NCBI RefSeq assembly: GCF_020509005.1
Contig: NC_063014.1
Location: 3,286,001 to 3,350,000, forward strand
Reading direction: 5' to 3'
DNA length: 64,000 bases
Source of the DNA: Fulvia fulva
Taxonomy: Eukaryota > Ascomycota > Dothideomycetes > Mycosphaerellales > Mycosphaerellaceae
Made by a program: the position numbers and the translations under genes. A model generated the notes under the pieces. It had not been told where the DNA came from. It searched no databases and saw only the letters and a list, made by a program, of their open reading frames with translations. Within the stretch, counting starts at the first letter, position 1. Every line of letters starts with the position of its first letter. This document shows, piece after piece, positions 1 through 12,038 of this stretch.

Positions 1-870
1 GTAGTAGTCGTAGTGAACTAATAGTCTAACGGCACTCTATAGATCTATACTAGCTCTACTACTACTAGGAGGCACCTAGAGGCATAGCTATAGTAGGTAT
101 CTAAGGTTACGGTATTAGTAAAGCTCTTAACGAAGCAATTTACAATCCTAGTCTACGATATACCTAAAGAGTTCGACCTTATTAACTAAGGTCACCTACG
201 TACTCTCTAAGAGGACAACCCGGTTACTCTTAACTCTCTAATCTAGAAGGCGACTTAGCTCTATATAAAATGGCTAGAAGGTAAGAAGGCCTCGGCGCTA
301 ATCGTATAGCTATAAGACGCGAAAGCGGCGGATCTAGTAATAGAACAAGGCCTAATCTAGTAATATAGCCTTAAGATAGTCGAAAAGGACTCCTTATCCT
401 TTCGTATCCTCTAATACTTTAAATACTAACAGTGTAGACACTAAACCTATACGTATATAAACAAGTAGGCCTACTCGAACTATATAGGAGACTATATATC
501 TAGGGACTATATATCGGCTACGAGGCGGTACGCGGACTGTCCGGGGCACTACCTATTATATAGCGCGGAATGCCTATAGCGGAAACTAGCAAAAAACAAG
601 GTAATCATAAATAGAACCGTCGCTCTAAGATTATACGGCGACCGTAAGGCTAGTATATACCGGAACTAGCTAGCGGCGGTCGGGTATAAGCGCTCTAGGG
701 CCGAGAATAATATAAAGGATACGTAACCTAGGTCGTACGGGAGGCTACGTACTCTACTAGCTACGGGGAGGGAATCTAATTAGGCCCGGCTCCCCTTTAG
801 TATATAGCCGATAGGCGTAGACTAGGACGTATAAGGTAGCTAGATATAGGACATTATAGAGGAATCGATT
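1..870 (+). pseudogene. LINE-A ORF1 (gag-like, zinc knuckles), 5' partial
   Basis: Remnant of the ORF1 protein, which in this class binds the element RNA and forms the RNP. Reading TAG as former Gln or Trp and TAT/TAC as former Cys/Tyr/His, a run of CCHC-type knuckles is recognisable at about 405-600, followed by a basic stretch. Many stops interrupt it, so no product is expected. The N-terminal part is outside the window but can be read on the minus strand in copy 2. The family assignment rests on the knuckles and on the ORF2 that follows. Confidence 0.65.
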
Positions 871-879
871 GTCGATAAC

Positions 880-3800
880 AATAACTAGCCTCGATACGCT
901 TAGTATTATCTAGTACAACGTTAACTATAGTCAGGATATAGTATAGAACCATTTCCTATACGAGGCGGACCCGTACGTCTACTACGTCCTAGTAATCTAG
1001 GAGCTATAGATTAACCCGTACTATAAGAGACTAACGACCTATAACTTACTAGGCTATACGATATACCTACGTAGCGACGGTAGACCCCGTACGTACTTCT
1101 ATATTAGTAAGGATATACTAGAATCCGACTAGGAGGTAGTATACTACGTAGACGAAGAAGGCGGGGGAGATATTACCTCCCTCTACGTAGGTAGTACTTA
1201 GATATATAACTTGAATATATGACCGCTAGCCTCGAGGTCTAGCCGCGACCTTAGGGTCTATAGATACCTAGATAGTACGCTTAAGAGATAAGGGTACTAT
1301 CTCGTAGTAGGAGACTTTAATATATACTACCCTTCCTAGGAAAGCCTTATATAGCCGTACCCTATAGCCGACGAAGTACTCGACTTGATAGCGAGTAACG
1401 TAATTGCCCTTAATACCCCGAAGGACCAAGGTACCTAGAAGAGAGGGGGACTCTAAGGCACGATCGACCTCTCCTAGATCTTAGATAGCTACTACTATAT
1501 AGTAACCTACTATAGGATCGAATATAGACTCGAGGCGTCGTTAGGCTATATACTAGTCAGCACCTCTATTACGATATAGATATAACGTATACTAGCGAGA
1601 ACCCCTAAGCTATACTAGGGAAAGGCCTACTTAGCTAATATCTAGGCGTACCTCGATAACTCCGAGAGGCTAGTCTAGATCGCGTAGTAGTAATACAATA
1701 GTAAAGACGAGATAGACGAAGCAGTCTAGGGGTTAATAGACGAAATAAGAATAGCGACCTTACTTTACGTTCCGCTTGCCTAACTAACGATATAGTCTAA
1801 ACTATACTAGACGCCGGAGTGCACTACGGTAGTAAGAGAAGTAAGGAGAGCCCGCCGGGTATAGACGAGCAGCTATAGCGAGGAGGCCTAGAACGTATAT
1901 AGGGAGGTATACTAATAGAAGAAAGCTATAATACGAAGGGAGAAAGTAGTCGGCTAGAGGGCTATAGTAGAAGAAATCGCCGGCAAGCTAGAGAGGATGT
2001 AGAAGCTAGCGAAATGGGCCCGATAGGACCCTATATAGGGCCCCTCCTTCTCTATCCTAGCGCTATAATCGCCTAGTGGCCCGGTTAGCGACCCCGAGGC
2101 CAAGGCGCGTCTACTAGCTAGCAAGTTCTTCCCGCCCCTAGTCGAGGCTAATCTAAGCGATATAAATAGCTCTACTCCTCTAGCCCCTAGTATCGCGGTC
2201 TAATAGGAGGTGTCCGAGGGAGAAGTTGCCGCTATACTTAGGAAGTTACTAGCGAAGAAAGCCCCGGGGCCGGATAGGATCCTAAACGAGCTACTAAAGA
2301 AGTATAGAGATTAACTAGCCCTAGTAGTTACAGCGATCTTTAACGCCTGCCTATAGACCGGATACTACCCGATAGTATTTAAATAATCGAGGATAGTAGT
2401 CCTACGTAAGCCGTAAAAGGAAGACTATACGTAGGTAAAGTCGTACCGCCTAATTACGCTCCTTAATACTCTTAGGAAGGCGCTTAAGAAGCTAGTTAGA
2501 ACGAGACTCTTCGAGGCGGTAGAGGAATACTCCCTACTCCCGGACACCTAGATAGGTGCGCGCCTATAGCGATCGACGCTATCCGCGATAGAACTTATTA
2601 CCTCTTAGGTAAAAGCTATCTAGTATAAGAATAGGGACAAGGTGGCTTCCTTACTTAGCCTAGACATATCGGGAGCCTTCGACTACGTGTTATACCCGCG
2701 GCTACTCTATATCCTAAGGTCGAAAGGACTCCCTAAGTAGCTTATTAACTTCGTACGGTCCTACCTCTAAAACCGTAGTACGTCGATCCTAGTCGGTTAG
2801 TATAAAAGCCTATTTTAAGTAGTCTATACTAGAATCCCGTAAGGCTTAACGCTAGTACCTATCCTATTCCTCTTCTTTATAGCGACGCTACTCCTAGCCC
2901 TAGAATCTAAGAATACCGCTACGAGCGGCTTTATAGACGACACGAACATCCTAGCGTAGTCTTCCTCGACTAAGGAGAACTATAGGCTACTAGAAGAGAA
3001 GTATAAGATCTACGAGGACTAGGCTAGGAGGTACGGGGCTCGGTTTGCCCTAGAAAAGTACAATCTAATATACTTTACGCGCCGGCTACGGTTCTATAAT
3101 ATACAAGCTTCTATCTAGATATAGGGGTATACGACTAACCCGGTAAATCAGCTTAGGATCCTCGGACTATAGGTAGACCCGGCGCTACGGTAGAGGAAGT
3201 ACGTATAGGTAATATTACGGAAAGCTAAACAGAATATAGCATTATACTAGAGGCTTACTACGTCTATATAGGGGGCGGACTTTCGGTAGTTACGACTTCT
3301 ATATACGGCTATTATACGGCCAGTCCTTACCTATAGTAGCTAAGTGTAGTCCTTAGGCGAGAGGGCCTACCTATCGAAGGGACTCGTCGCGCCGCTAGCA
3401 AAGATCTAAAACTAATGCCTAAGGAAGGTCACCGGGGTATATAAGTCGATACTAATAAGGATACTTAAGCACGAGACCGCTATACCGCCGATCGACCTAT
3501 ATATCTAGGGACTACGGACCTCCTACTTAGGCAAGTCGGCATAATACCTAGTATAGAAGGTTATCGCTAGTATAGTCGTAAGGGCCCGCAAATTAGTACT
3601 AGCGTATAAGGGCATTCGACCCGGAAACGAGCCGAACTACCGAGTAAGGGACGAATAGCTAGTAACATAATAGGAAGGTAAGAAGTCGTTTATAGAGCAA
3701 CTATAGAAAGAGAGGTAGAACAACTAGGGTATAGGGTATAGTAGACGCCCTTAGCTAGCGGGACAACCTAAGGAATAGTTAGCTACGAAATCCGCGGTCA

Positions 3801-4195
3801 AGCACCCCCCGAAGCTTATCTACTACCGCCTTACGAGGGTATAGAGTAGTATAGTAACCTAACTACGAAGCGAACACATCGGCCTCTAGGGGTACCTATT
3901 ATAGAGGAAGGTTCTAGGATACACGAATACTAGCTACCCCTACGGCTATTACTCCTAGAACGTACGGTACGTACTCCTCGTCTATCCGAGGTAGTCGCTA
4001 GGAAGGGGGGAGTAGATAGTAAAGGCGAGGAACCGGACGATTAGGGCACTTCTTAATAACGCTAAGGACCTACGGCGCATTACGAACTAGATACTAGAGA
4101 AGGGCTAGCTAGAACAGTACCGCCTAGTAGGAGTAGTATAGGAAGAGAGGACACGATATAGCGCGACGAGACCGGCTAGGAGCGGGGGCTAACGG
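880..4195 (+). pseudogene. LINE-A ORF2: endonuclease + reverse transcriptase (dead)
   Basis: Remnant of the polyprotein that nicks the target and copies the element RNA. An APE-type endonuclease start (YNVN motif) lies near 930 and its GDFN motif at about 1308-1340. An RT block resembling KAPGPDRI lies at about 2255, and the catalytic FIDDTN motif at about 2927-2950 is still spelled intact. A C-terminal Cys/His cluster lies at about 3925-3990. No RNase H motif was seen between RT and the C-terminal cluster. In-frame TAG/TAA codons throughout make it non-functional. It is clearly related in layout to the intact ORF2 at 41971-45324. Confidence 0.85.
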
Positions 4196-4262
4196 GGTAG
4201 TGACATAGACTACGTACGTTCAGAGGGAAAGCTAAACTAGATAAGGAGTAGTCGGGGGCGGG

Positions 4263-4291
4263 AAGGGTTTTCACCTATTCGGGTTTCCCTT
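4263..4291 (+). promoter_or_regulatory. LINE-A 3' UTR stem-loop
   Basis: AAGGG at 4263-4267 pairs with CCCTT at 4287-4291 around a loop that starts TTTTCACC and ends GGGTTT; an inner ACC/GGT pairing is possible. The same architecture with different stem bases sits at the same place in LINE-B, C and D. It is probably an RNA signal read by the element's own RT; that role is inference. Confidence 0.6.
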
Positions 4292-4370
4292 TATACATAA
4301 TAATAGATATATACCTATATAGGCCGGATAGGGTCCTAGAACAGGGGAATGACAAATCTATCTATCTATA

Positions 4371-7300
4371 TAGTAGTAATACTTATAGTAGGTTAAGTTT
4401 AGTATTAGCGTATCGTAGGTTCTTACTAATATTTACTATAAACGGGCTTACTCCTATAGTTTTAGAGACGTAGTCGTTAGCGGTGAACTCTACGAGAGGT
4501 AACTAATCTAGCTAATCGTCCTATATATAGCTAATAAATATACGTAAATATTGTTCTATTATCTTGTTCGTATTTTTGCTCTAACTATCGGTCTCCGGAT
4601 AGTAGCCCGTTAAGATCTTATATTTAATCTATAGTAGCTTATAGAGCCGCCCCTAAAAGGCGGAGATCTACTAAGGCCCGCGGTCTAATATAACCGTCTT
4701 TAGTAGGCCGTAGCGTAAGAAGATATACTTAATATAGATGTAGGCGATATATTCGGCTATTATCTCGAGGATAGGAATGTAATGTCGCTCCTTCCCTAAG
4801 CGGTCCGTAACTATAAGTACGTTCTCGTAGATCTAGCTATCTACTATATACCTCGCTAGGGGTAGATCCACTACAAAGTCTATTACGACATCGTCCTAAG
4901 TATCGAATAGAACTAGTAGCGGTATAAGTAGCCCGTATTAACGTTTATTAATACTACGGCTATTACGGTATATCCGATAGGCGCGTACGAAGGACCTAAT
5001 AAAACGAGTTATCTAAGGCTATATATAGGACTATAATACTAATCTACTCGTAGTAGTCTTTCCTAGGTGTCCTACTACTAGCGTATCGTAGAAAGCTTTA
5101 ATAATACGTATATAGATAGTGTTCCCTTTATCGTCTATAGGTAGGATAAAAAGGCTATATCCGCTATATTAGTTCTTAATATAGATTATACTATCGAACA
5201 GTATTATATATTTGTCGTCGATCTTGTTCTTACGAAGGAGCTTAACGGGCTTACCTACTACTAGCTAAGTCGTAGCCTCTATTATATCTTCTTGTTTATT
5301 TAACTTACTAATATCGGTAGCTAGTTATTTATCTACGACTTCTCCTACTTCTAAGGAAGACAGTCGGAGAATCGTGCTTATAGAGACTAAAAAGTAGTGC
5401 TCTAGTTTTAGTAGGATCCGGTCCTATTAAGTATACCTTAGGTCGGACTTATCTTATAGAATTATATCCTAGGAGCGTCGTATAAGACTATCTAGCTTTG
5501 CCCCTTATATGCCTAGTCTATATACGATCTTAAAGAATTGTAATAGGAACTCGGCCTATCTCGCTTATCGACGATATAGCTATTTCGAACTTATAAAGTA
5601 CTCGAGGTTCTTATAGTCGCTATCTACGAGTATAGGGCCGCCGCTCGGGTCTTATAGGTCTTTGAAGTCGGACTCTTTATCGATATTACCTACTATAAGC
5701 TTAGGTCTCTATTCTTCGAAAGCTTTAATAATAGTAAGTAGCTCCTTATTATAGATGTCGTGATTACACTCTTACGGGCTTATTTTCTTAGATAAGTATA
5801 CGATAGGTCTTAAGATATTGTCCTTATCGTATTAAGACAGTACCGCCGTAGTAACGAAGTCGCTAGTATCTATTTTAAGGACGGTTCTACGCCCTAGAAC
5901 GAATATTATAAGGACAGTGCCCTCTATATTAGTAAACGCTTACTTTAGCCTATCGAAGGCCTTTTAATACTCTTCGGTCTACTACTAAGGTTTGTCTTTC
6001 TTAGTTAGCTTTACTATAGGTAGTAATATCTTGCTATAGTTCTTAATAAAGCGCCGATAAAAGCCGGAGAAGCTATTAAACATAAGGATATCTTTGACAT
6101 TAGCCGGTATGCCCTATTCTTATATCGCTTACACCTTAGCCGGATCTATCAAGACTCCGTCCTTACTAATAATAAGACCTAAGTACTTAGTAGATTAGGT
6201 ATGAAACTCGTACTTAGTAATGTCGAGTTATAGGCCGGCCTCGCCGTATTTCTAGAGTACCTTCTTTATATATTCGATATGTTCTTCTAAGGTATTATTA
6301 AATATTAGGATGTCGTCGAGGTATACCGAGGCGAATTTATCTAAGAACTCCCTTAGGGTATTATTAATATAAGACTGAAACGTCCCTAGGGCGTTATATA
6401 GACTAAACGGTATTATAAGGTATTTAAACTACCTATATCTCGTAGTAAAAGCTATTAGCTATTCTAAGCCTTTAGTAATCTATATACGATTAAAGGTTAC
6501 GATAACATCGAGTTTAGTAAAGTAATTCTTTCCTACTATACGGTTAAGGGTATCCTATATAAGAGGAATTGGATATCTTGACTTAATAGTACGTTTATTT
6601 ATACTATAATAGTCGATATATACTCGTAGGCCTCTACCGGGTTTCTTAACGATAAAGACTAGTAAAGAGGCATCTACTCTACCTTAGTATCGGCGTATAC
6701 CCTTCTAGGTAAGCTATTCGTTAACCTAATAGGCGATGATCTTATCTTCTTAGTTTAATATACGGTATAGTCTACTAAATAGAGGAGTTACGCTAGGTTT
6801 AAGCTTGATCTCGTAATCTATACCTAGCCGGTAAGGTAGAAGCTCCTTCGCGTCTTACTTCGAGAAGTAATACGCGAAGTTATAATAGATAGGTAGGAGG
6901 TGGTCCTTTAGATTAATAACTTCCGCCTTCTTCTCTATAAACCTATCTATATCGGACTACGTATATATCTTATAGGCGGAAAGTGTCGGACTAACGCGTT
7001 ACGCTACTAGTATAAACGCCGCTATACGTATATCTAGCCGTTCGATAGTCTTATTATTAGATAGTATCCTATAGCCGGTATTAGGTATATAGAGTACGAC
7101 ATTACGTATATTCCGAGTACTTATCGTATAAGCTATTAGAGGGTCTATTATACATAGATCCCCTAGTTACTAAGGTTCGTTCTTATCGAATATAAACATT
7201 ATATAGGCTTCGGCTCCCTTTCGCTTAGCTATCTTCTCGATCGCTTTTACGCTAACTTCCTAGATATTGATATCCGGTAGTATCGGTATAGTTACTTTAT

Positions 7301-7793
7301 TAGCGGGTAGCGTAGTCGACGGCGATGTCGAGTAAGTACGTAGGCGCGGTCGCGGCTTTATAATTGTGCCGGAGGTCATTATCTATACTAGATCTCCTTT
7401 ATTATCTTCCCCTATAGTAGCTCGGAAGGGTAGTCGTATTAGTAATATAGCCTCGAACTTCTACGTAGTAACTATAGGCTCTTATTCTCTATTATTAACA
7501 CTTTAGGCCTAAACTAGCTTGCTATTCTATAGGCAATATTCCTTATAGTGCTCCGAGTTAAGTATTATTATACTAGAGGCAAAGTGGATACCTAGTTAGT
7601 GTTCGTCGTACTAGGGCCTTCCGAGTACGATATTATATTTAAGATAAGTTACCTAGAAAGTCCTTGTCTCTATATAACCGTTACTTAGTATAAGTTCTAG
7701 GTTTATACGGTATTCTATTATTTCTTTAGCTATTGATCTATTTACTAACCCGAGAGCTAGTAGGTTATTAAGCTTAGTTAGAGGGAGGTTATG
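4371..7793 (-). pseudogene. Gypsy-1 pol: protease, RT, RNase H, integrase (dead)
   Basis: Read on the minus strand, a protease-like region lies around 7400-7790. The RT runs about 5990-6900 with a recognisable catalytic YLDDILIF at about 6300-6335, followed by RNase H around 5560-5960 and integrase below 5450. The integrase C-terminal block reading FTANDYVSKTIGVSPF lies at about 4440-4530. The order protease-RT-RNase H-integrase defines Ty3/Gypsy rather than Copia. Numerous TAG/TAA codons interrupt every domain. The integrase tail is cut by LINE-A copy 1 at about 4371. No chromodomain is visible, since the end is missing. Confidence 0.85.
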
Positions 7794-7805
7794 TTTTTAT
7801 ATATA
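7792..7805. repeat. Target-site duplication of composite element 1 (partner 13117-13130)
   Basis: TGTTTTTATATATA at 7792-7805 matches TATTTTTATATATA at 13117-13130 with one G/A difference. The copies lie immediately outside the LINE-B tail on one side and the R module on the other. This marks 7806-13116 as one insertion event. Confidence 0.75.
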
Positions 7806-7883
7806 AATAAAATAAATAGATACATTTATAATGTCTATCTAGCTCCTAAAAGGTCTACGAGGCCGGGGGCTATTAAGGAAGAG

Positions 7884-7918
7884 AGAGGGGAAAACCGTCG
7901 TACGGGGAAAAACCCTCT
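7884..7918 (-). promoter_or_regulatory. LINE-B 3' UTR stem-loop
   Basis: AGAGGG at 7884-7889 pairs with CCCTCT at 7913-7918. On the minus strand the loop begins TTTTTCCCC and ends CGGTTTTC. Position and loop ends match the 3' hairpins of LINE-A, C and D while the stem bases differ. Confidence 0.55.
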
Positions 7919-8053
7919 TTAGGTATTAGTAAGTTCTCTCTATTACTTATCGGTTAATCTGTCGTACTAGAAGCGGTAAGTACTAGGTAGCTAGCCGCCC
8001 CGGAGTACTAATCTACCCGGTACCTAGGAACGAGTACTAGTAGCTAGCCGACT

Positions 8054-8165
8054 ATCGAGTAGACGATAGGTCGACTATTAGTAGAGGCGGGTTGCCTATC
8101 GAGTAGGAGACAGGTCGACCGTCGAGCGGAAAACGAGCTAGCCGTCGAGTAGACGACGAGTCGAC
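8054..8165 (-). repeat. Three degenerate tandem repeats in the LINE-B 3' UTR
   Basis: A 22-bp unit of the form ATCGAGTAGACGATAGGTCGAC starts at 8054, 8098 and 8144, giving a period of 44-46 bp, with each unit ending in GTCGAC. It lies between the end of the ORF2 remnant and the 3' hairpin. Its role is unknown. Confidence 0.6.
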
Positions 8166-8169
8166 CCTT

Positions 8170-11133
8170 CCGGGCTCCTATACTCTATTAGTACTCCTGT
8201 CGCTATTCCTCCTATACTCGGGGTCGCTATAGGCCACGGTCTACCCGCCTACGTAGTCGTCGGTACCGCCGGAGTTCTACTACGTCTATAGGTAGGGCGC
8301 CTTCGAAGGCTTCCTAGAGCTCTTCCTCCTAGGCTATCTCCCCTATTCTTACTACTATCTTACCCGCTATCTAGAACTACTATAGTAGGCCGGTCCGTAT
8401 TACTATTCGTACCGCTACTCGTATCCTACGCGCTATACCTATTATATATTAGAAGTCTATAGCCCTAGTCTCGAGGCGTATTACCTACCGGGCTTCTATA
8501 AATCGTAGATAGAATAGTACGACGTGTTTCGCCGTCTAGACACGTCTATATTCGTATAGGCTACTATCTACTCCCGGTACCTTTTAGTAGTATAGCTAGT
8601 CCTTAAACCTAATATATTCCGAGCGGAGTAGTATCGCGACTATTACCTATAGGCGGGTAAGGGCTCGGAAGAGCATTACCCTATCTCGGCTAATAGGTCC
8701 TGTCTTCGCCGCTACCTCGTCTTCTCGTCGGTATACTCGTCGCTATAGTAGTTACCCGTTCGGGTACCGTTCGCCTTTCTTCTAGCGCTCGTTCTAGATT
8801 CCCTATATATATCTACGGACCGCGTTCGCTATAGCCTTCCGTTCTTCGCGTCCCTATCCCGCTCCTATTACTAGTATACTACTAGCTATAGCCTATACTC
8901 GGAACTTTACTATCGGGGTTTATTACGTATCTAGCTACCGCTAGGCCTATAATCCTATCTTCTTCTTAGGCGCTATAGATCGAAGGCGTATCGTGATCGC
9001 CTAGTACGCCGCGCGGATATCGCTCCCTACCTTACTATTCGCCGTCTAGAGCGTATAGCCTATAGCGAGGTATTAGAGGTAGAGGTCTAGTAGCGTAATC
9101 TACGTATCCGCTTCTAGGACCTACGTCGGTATAGTACGGTATACCCCGGTCGCCCTACGTAGACATTCGTTCTATACGTTTTGAATCTACTTTATCTAGC
9201 TAGTCGCGTAGGATAGATACTAGACTAGTACCCTAAAGGTGATCGCCGGTCGGACGATAGAGCTATATAGCTAGCGTACCCTTACGAAGGCTACGCCCTA
9301 TATAGAGGCCGCGAGGCGTATAACTAAGGCTTTGTTCTAGTCTCCTCGCTACCGGAGCTACTTTAGGTAGGCGTACTCCCGGAGTTACGTGTCTACTTAG
9401 AATCCTAGGACCCGGATAGATAGCTATAGAGTAGACTAGCTTACGCCGGTCCTAGCCTCGATCGTAGCTTAGAGGTTATACTTCTTCGGGGTCCTCGTAA
9501 GGTAGATTATCTAGTACTTCTTAGGTACGAAGACTACCCCGTATCGCGCTACCTATTTATTATATACCTCGAGCGCCGCTTCGAGTTAGCGGTAGTTAGT
9601 CTCGGTTAAGTTACTATATATTAGAATGTTCGTATTATCGACAAAGCCTATATAGGAGTTAGTACCGCCGGCGCTTCCCCTAAGTAGCGGGAGGAGCGTA
9701 GAGGCGAAGAAAGGGAAGAGGATCGGAGAGAGCGATAAGCCCTACGGGATCCCTATTTCTATAGGCTATATCTAAGGTTTACGCTACTCCTTTAGGACGA
9801 GCTATATAGACCGGTTACTAAGGAAGGACTTAACGAACGCGACGAGCTAGCTAGGTAGACCTTTCGCCCGGAGTTTATAGAGTAGTCGGGCGTAGGAAAC
9901 TTTATCGAACGCCCCCGAGATATCGAGGGATAGTAGGGTAGCGACCTATTATCGGCGTATTACCTAGATTATATAAACCTATTCCGTAACGAGTTCTAGG
10001 GCGGTCGTCGTAGACCGCCCTAGTTAGGCTCCTATCTACTCGGCTAGGAGGAGCTAGTACTCCTCGGCTTATATAGAGATACGATCGGCTACGATACGCT
10101 CTAGCGCCTTACCGATCGTACTAAGTAGGGCTATCGGGCGGTAGGCCTTCCTAACGTCGTATCTAGCCTTACCCTCCTTACGGAGGACGACTATACTCGA
10201 GTACCGGAAGGGGGTCGGTACGTATAACTACTAGAGGTATACCGTAAATAGCCCCGCGAGGTACGGGGCGAGTGTCTAGCGGTAGTACTTAAGGTATCGG
10301 TTAGGGATCTTATCTAGTCCTAGGGCCTTGTCTAGTAGCACCGCTTTTAGTACTATTAGTACCTCCGCCTCCGTTACTTCTTAGCTAGTCTCGAGCTCCG
10401 TTAGGTATACGAAGCCTTCGATATTATCGAGTCGGGTAGTTACCGGAGGAGAGAAGAACGCCTCTACTAGCGCGTCGGCTCTACCTTACTAGGCTTCCTA
10501 GAGGACCCCTTACCTATTACGGATAGGTAGGAACTATAGTAGTAGTAGCGGCGTCTCCGGCTTCCTCGTACGCGCCTACTTAGCGAGCTTCTAGACCTTA
10601 CTTCGGTCTCCTATAACTTTACGGACGGCGTTACGCTACGTAATATTACCCTAGCGCCTAATAATCCTACCCTTCTCGTTATCTAGTCGGCGGTATTAGG
10701 CGTATATAGCGTCCTATTTTATCTCGTTCTACCGGCGCCGCGCCGCTACCGTTATACGGACTACGTCTACGTATTCCTATAACTAGGCTAGCGACGCGTA
10801 CTTCGAGGGTCGGGTATAGGGGATCTTATCCCGGATTACTCTTACTATATACTACTATAGGCTCCCTACCGCCGTATTAATTTCCGCCTCTATACGGAGG
10901 GGTACCGGCGGTACGAGGGCTGTTATTCGTTCTTTTAGTACCTTATTAATCTCCTTCTAGTCCGCTCTCTTCTACTAAGGCCGTAGTTATAGGGCTAGTA
11001 GCGCCTATAGGTATATACGTCGAACGTCGTACGGATAGCTAGGTAGTCTAGATAGCCGGTATCGAGTTCTAGGTCCGTATCGTAGAAGAGAGTCCGCTAG
11101 GCTATCTACTATATCGCGAAGGTTAGGTTACGG
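8170..11133 (-). pseudogene. LINE-B ORF2 3' part: reverse transcriptase (dead, 5' truncated)
   Basis: RT remnant of a third LINE family. On the minus strand a GIP.G.SLSPILF block is read at about 9685-9760, and the catalytic motif at about 9625-9650 reads GFVDNTN, so the second catalytic Asp codon has become Asn by a G-to-A change. Upstream RT blocks continue to 11133, where homology stops abruptly and LINE-C sequence begins. The endonuclease domain is absent. Stops are frequent. The catalytic change alone would kill the enzyme. Confidence 0.75.
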
Positions 11134-12038
11134 TTAATTATCTATTAGTATCCGCTCTCGCTTACGCCTTCTTCACTTATAGTCCCTAGCTAAGTTTCGC
11201 GTCTAGCTATATCCTAAGGACTCTAAGTTTCCTTATAGGAGAGGTCTCGAACCCCTAGATATTTACTAGTACTACTAAATTGTGTTTTGTCTTTACCTTA
11301 CTAAACTAGATAAGTTAGTACTTATCCGGTACGAATTTTGCCCTATACTATCTTACCTACTTTTCGTATTATCTATATCTCTCCTCTAAAAGTACGTAGT
11401 TTTTCTCTATAGACTCCGACTACGCTAGGATATTTATGTTATCTATAAACCCCGATACTAAGGTGTTTACTGTTTCTAGGAGTAGGGTCAGGTCGGCTAG
11501 AAAGAGGAGGAACAGAATTAGGGAGAGTATAGAGCCCTATATAATGCCCGTGTTCGTAATTAGGGTCTACGGGGCTTTAAAGGACCCTAGGAGGATCTAG
11601 GTTGTTCTGTCCTTAAGGAATAACTATATAAAGTATACTATCTAGGCTAGGATGCTTTTTATTCTAAGGATATATAGGAGCCTTACGTAGGACACGTTAT
11701 CGAAAGCCCCTAATATATCTAGTAAAAGTAGTAAGGCTACCTTGTTATTACTATAGTACTGGATATGTCTAATTTGCTCTATGATTAGTTCGACTACTAT
11801 AAGGGTAGATCTCTTTTATCTCCCCTCTATTTACGTTACCGGGAGGAGGTTATGTTCTTCTACTATTCCGGTAAGCCTTATAGCTACGACCTTCTCTAGG
11901 AGCTTCCCTAGTATATTTAGTAACGTAATTAGTCTATATGACTTTAACTTAGTATAGTCTTCCTTTTAGGGTTTCCTTAGGACGTAAGTTAGTAATTACC
12001 TAAAGGCCTTTAGGCAATACCCCTACTTTATATACTAG
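11134..12038 (-). pseudogene. Internal LINE-C RT fragment inside composite 1
   Basis: About 905 bp matching the minus strand of LINE-C positions 54506-55412. It covers the RT core, including the region corresponding to GFIDD.NILA at about 11435-11465. Both ends are internal to LINE-C: one joins LINE-B at 11133/11134 and the other joins R at 12038/12039. No LINE-C 3' tail is present, so this piece cannot have started its own insertion. It is best read as a template captured during LINE-B reverse transcription. Confidence 0.75.

Larger units (their letters stand above)
1..4370 (+). mobile_element. LINE-A copy 1, RIP-degraded, 5' end outside window
   Basis: Non-LTR retrotransposon of the I/Tad-like type, seen from within ORF1 to its 3' tail. 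Base 1 corresponds to about base 20127 of the inverted copy at 15762-20754, so roughly 630 bp of its 5' end lie outside the window. It ends in a short (TATC)n tail at about 4355-4370. The next sequence is the integrase C-terminus of Gypsy-1 on the other strand, so the element interrupted that gene. Stop codons, mostly TAG, are scattered through all frames in the RIP pattern. The two LINE-A copies differ at many sites and are independent insertions, not arms of one inverted duplication. Confidence 0.9.
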
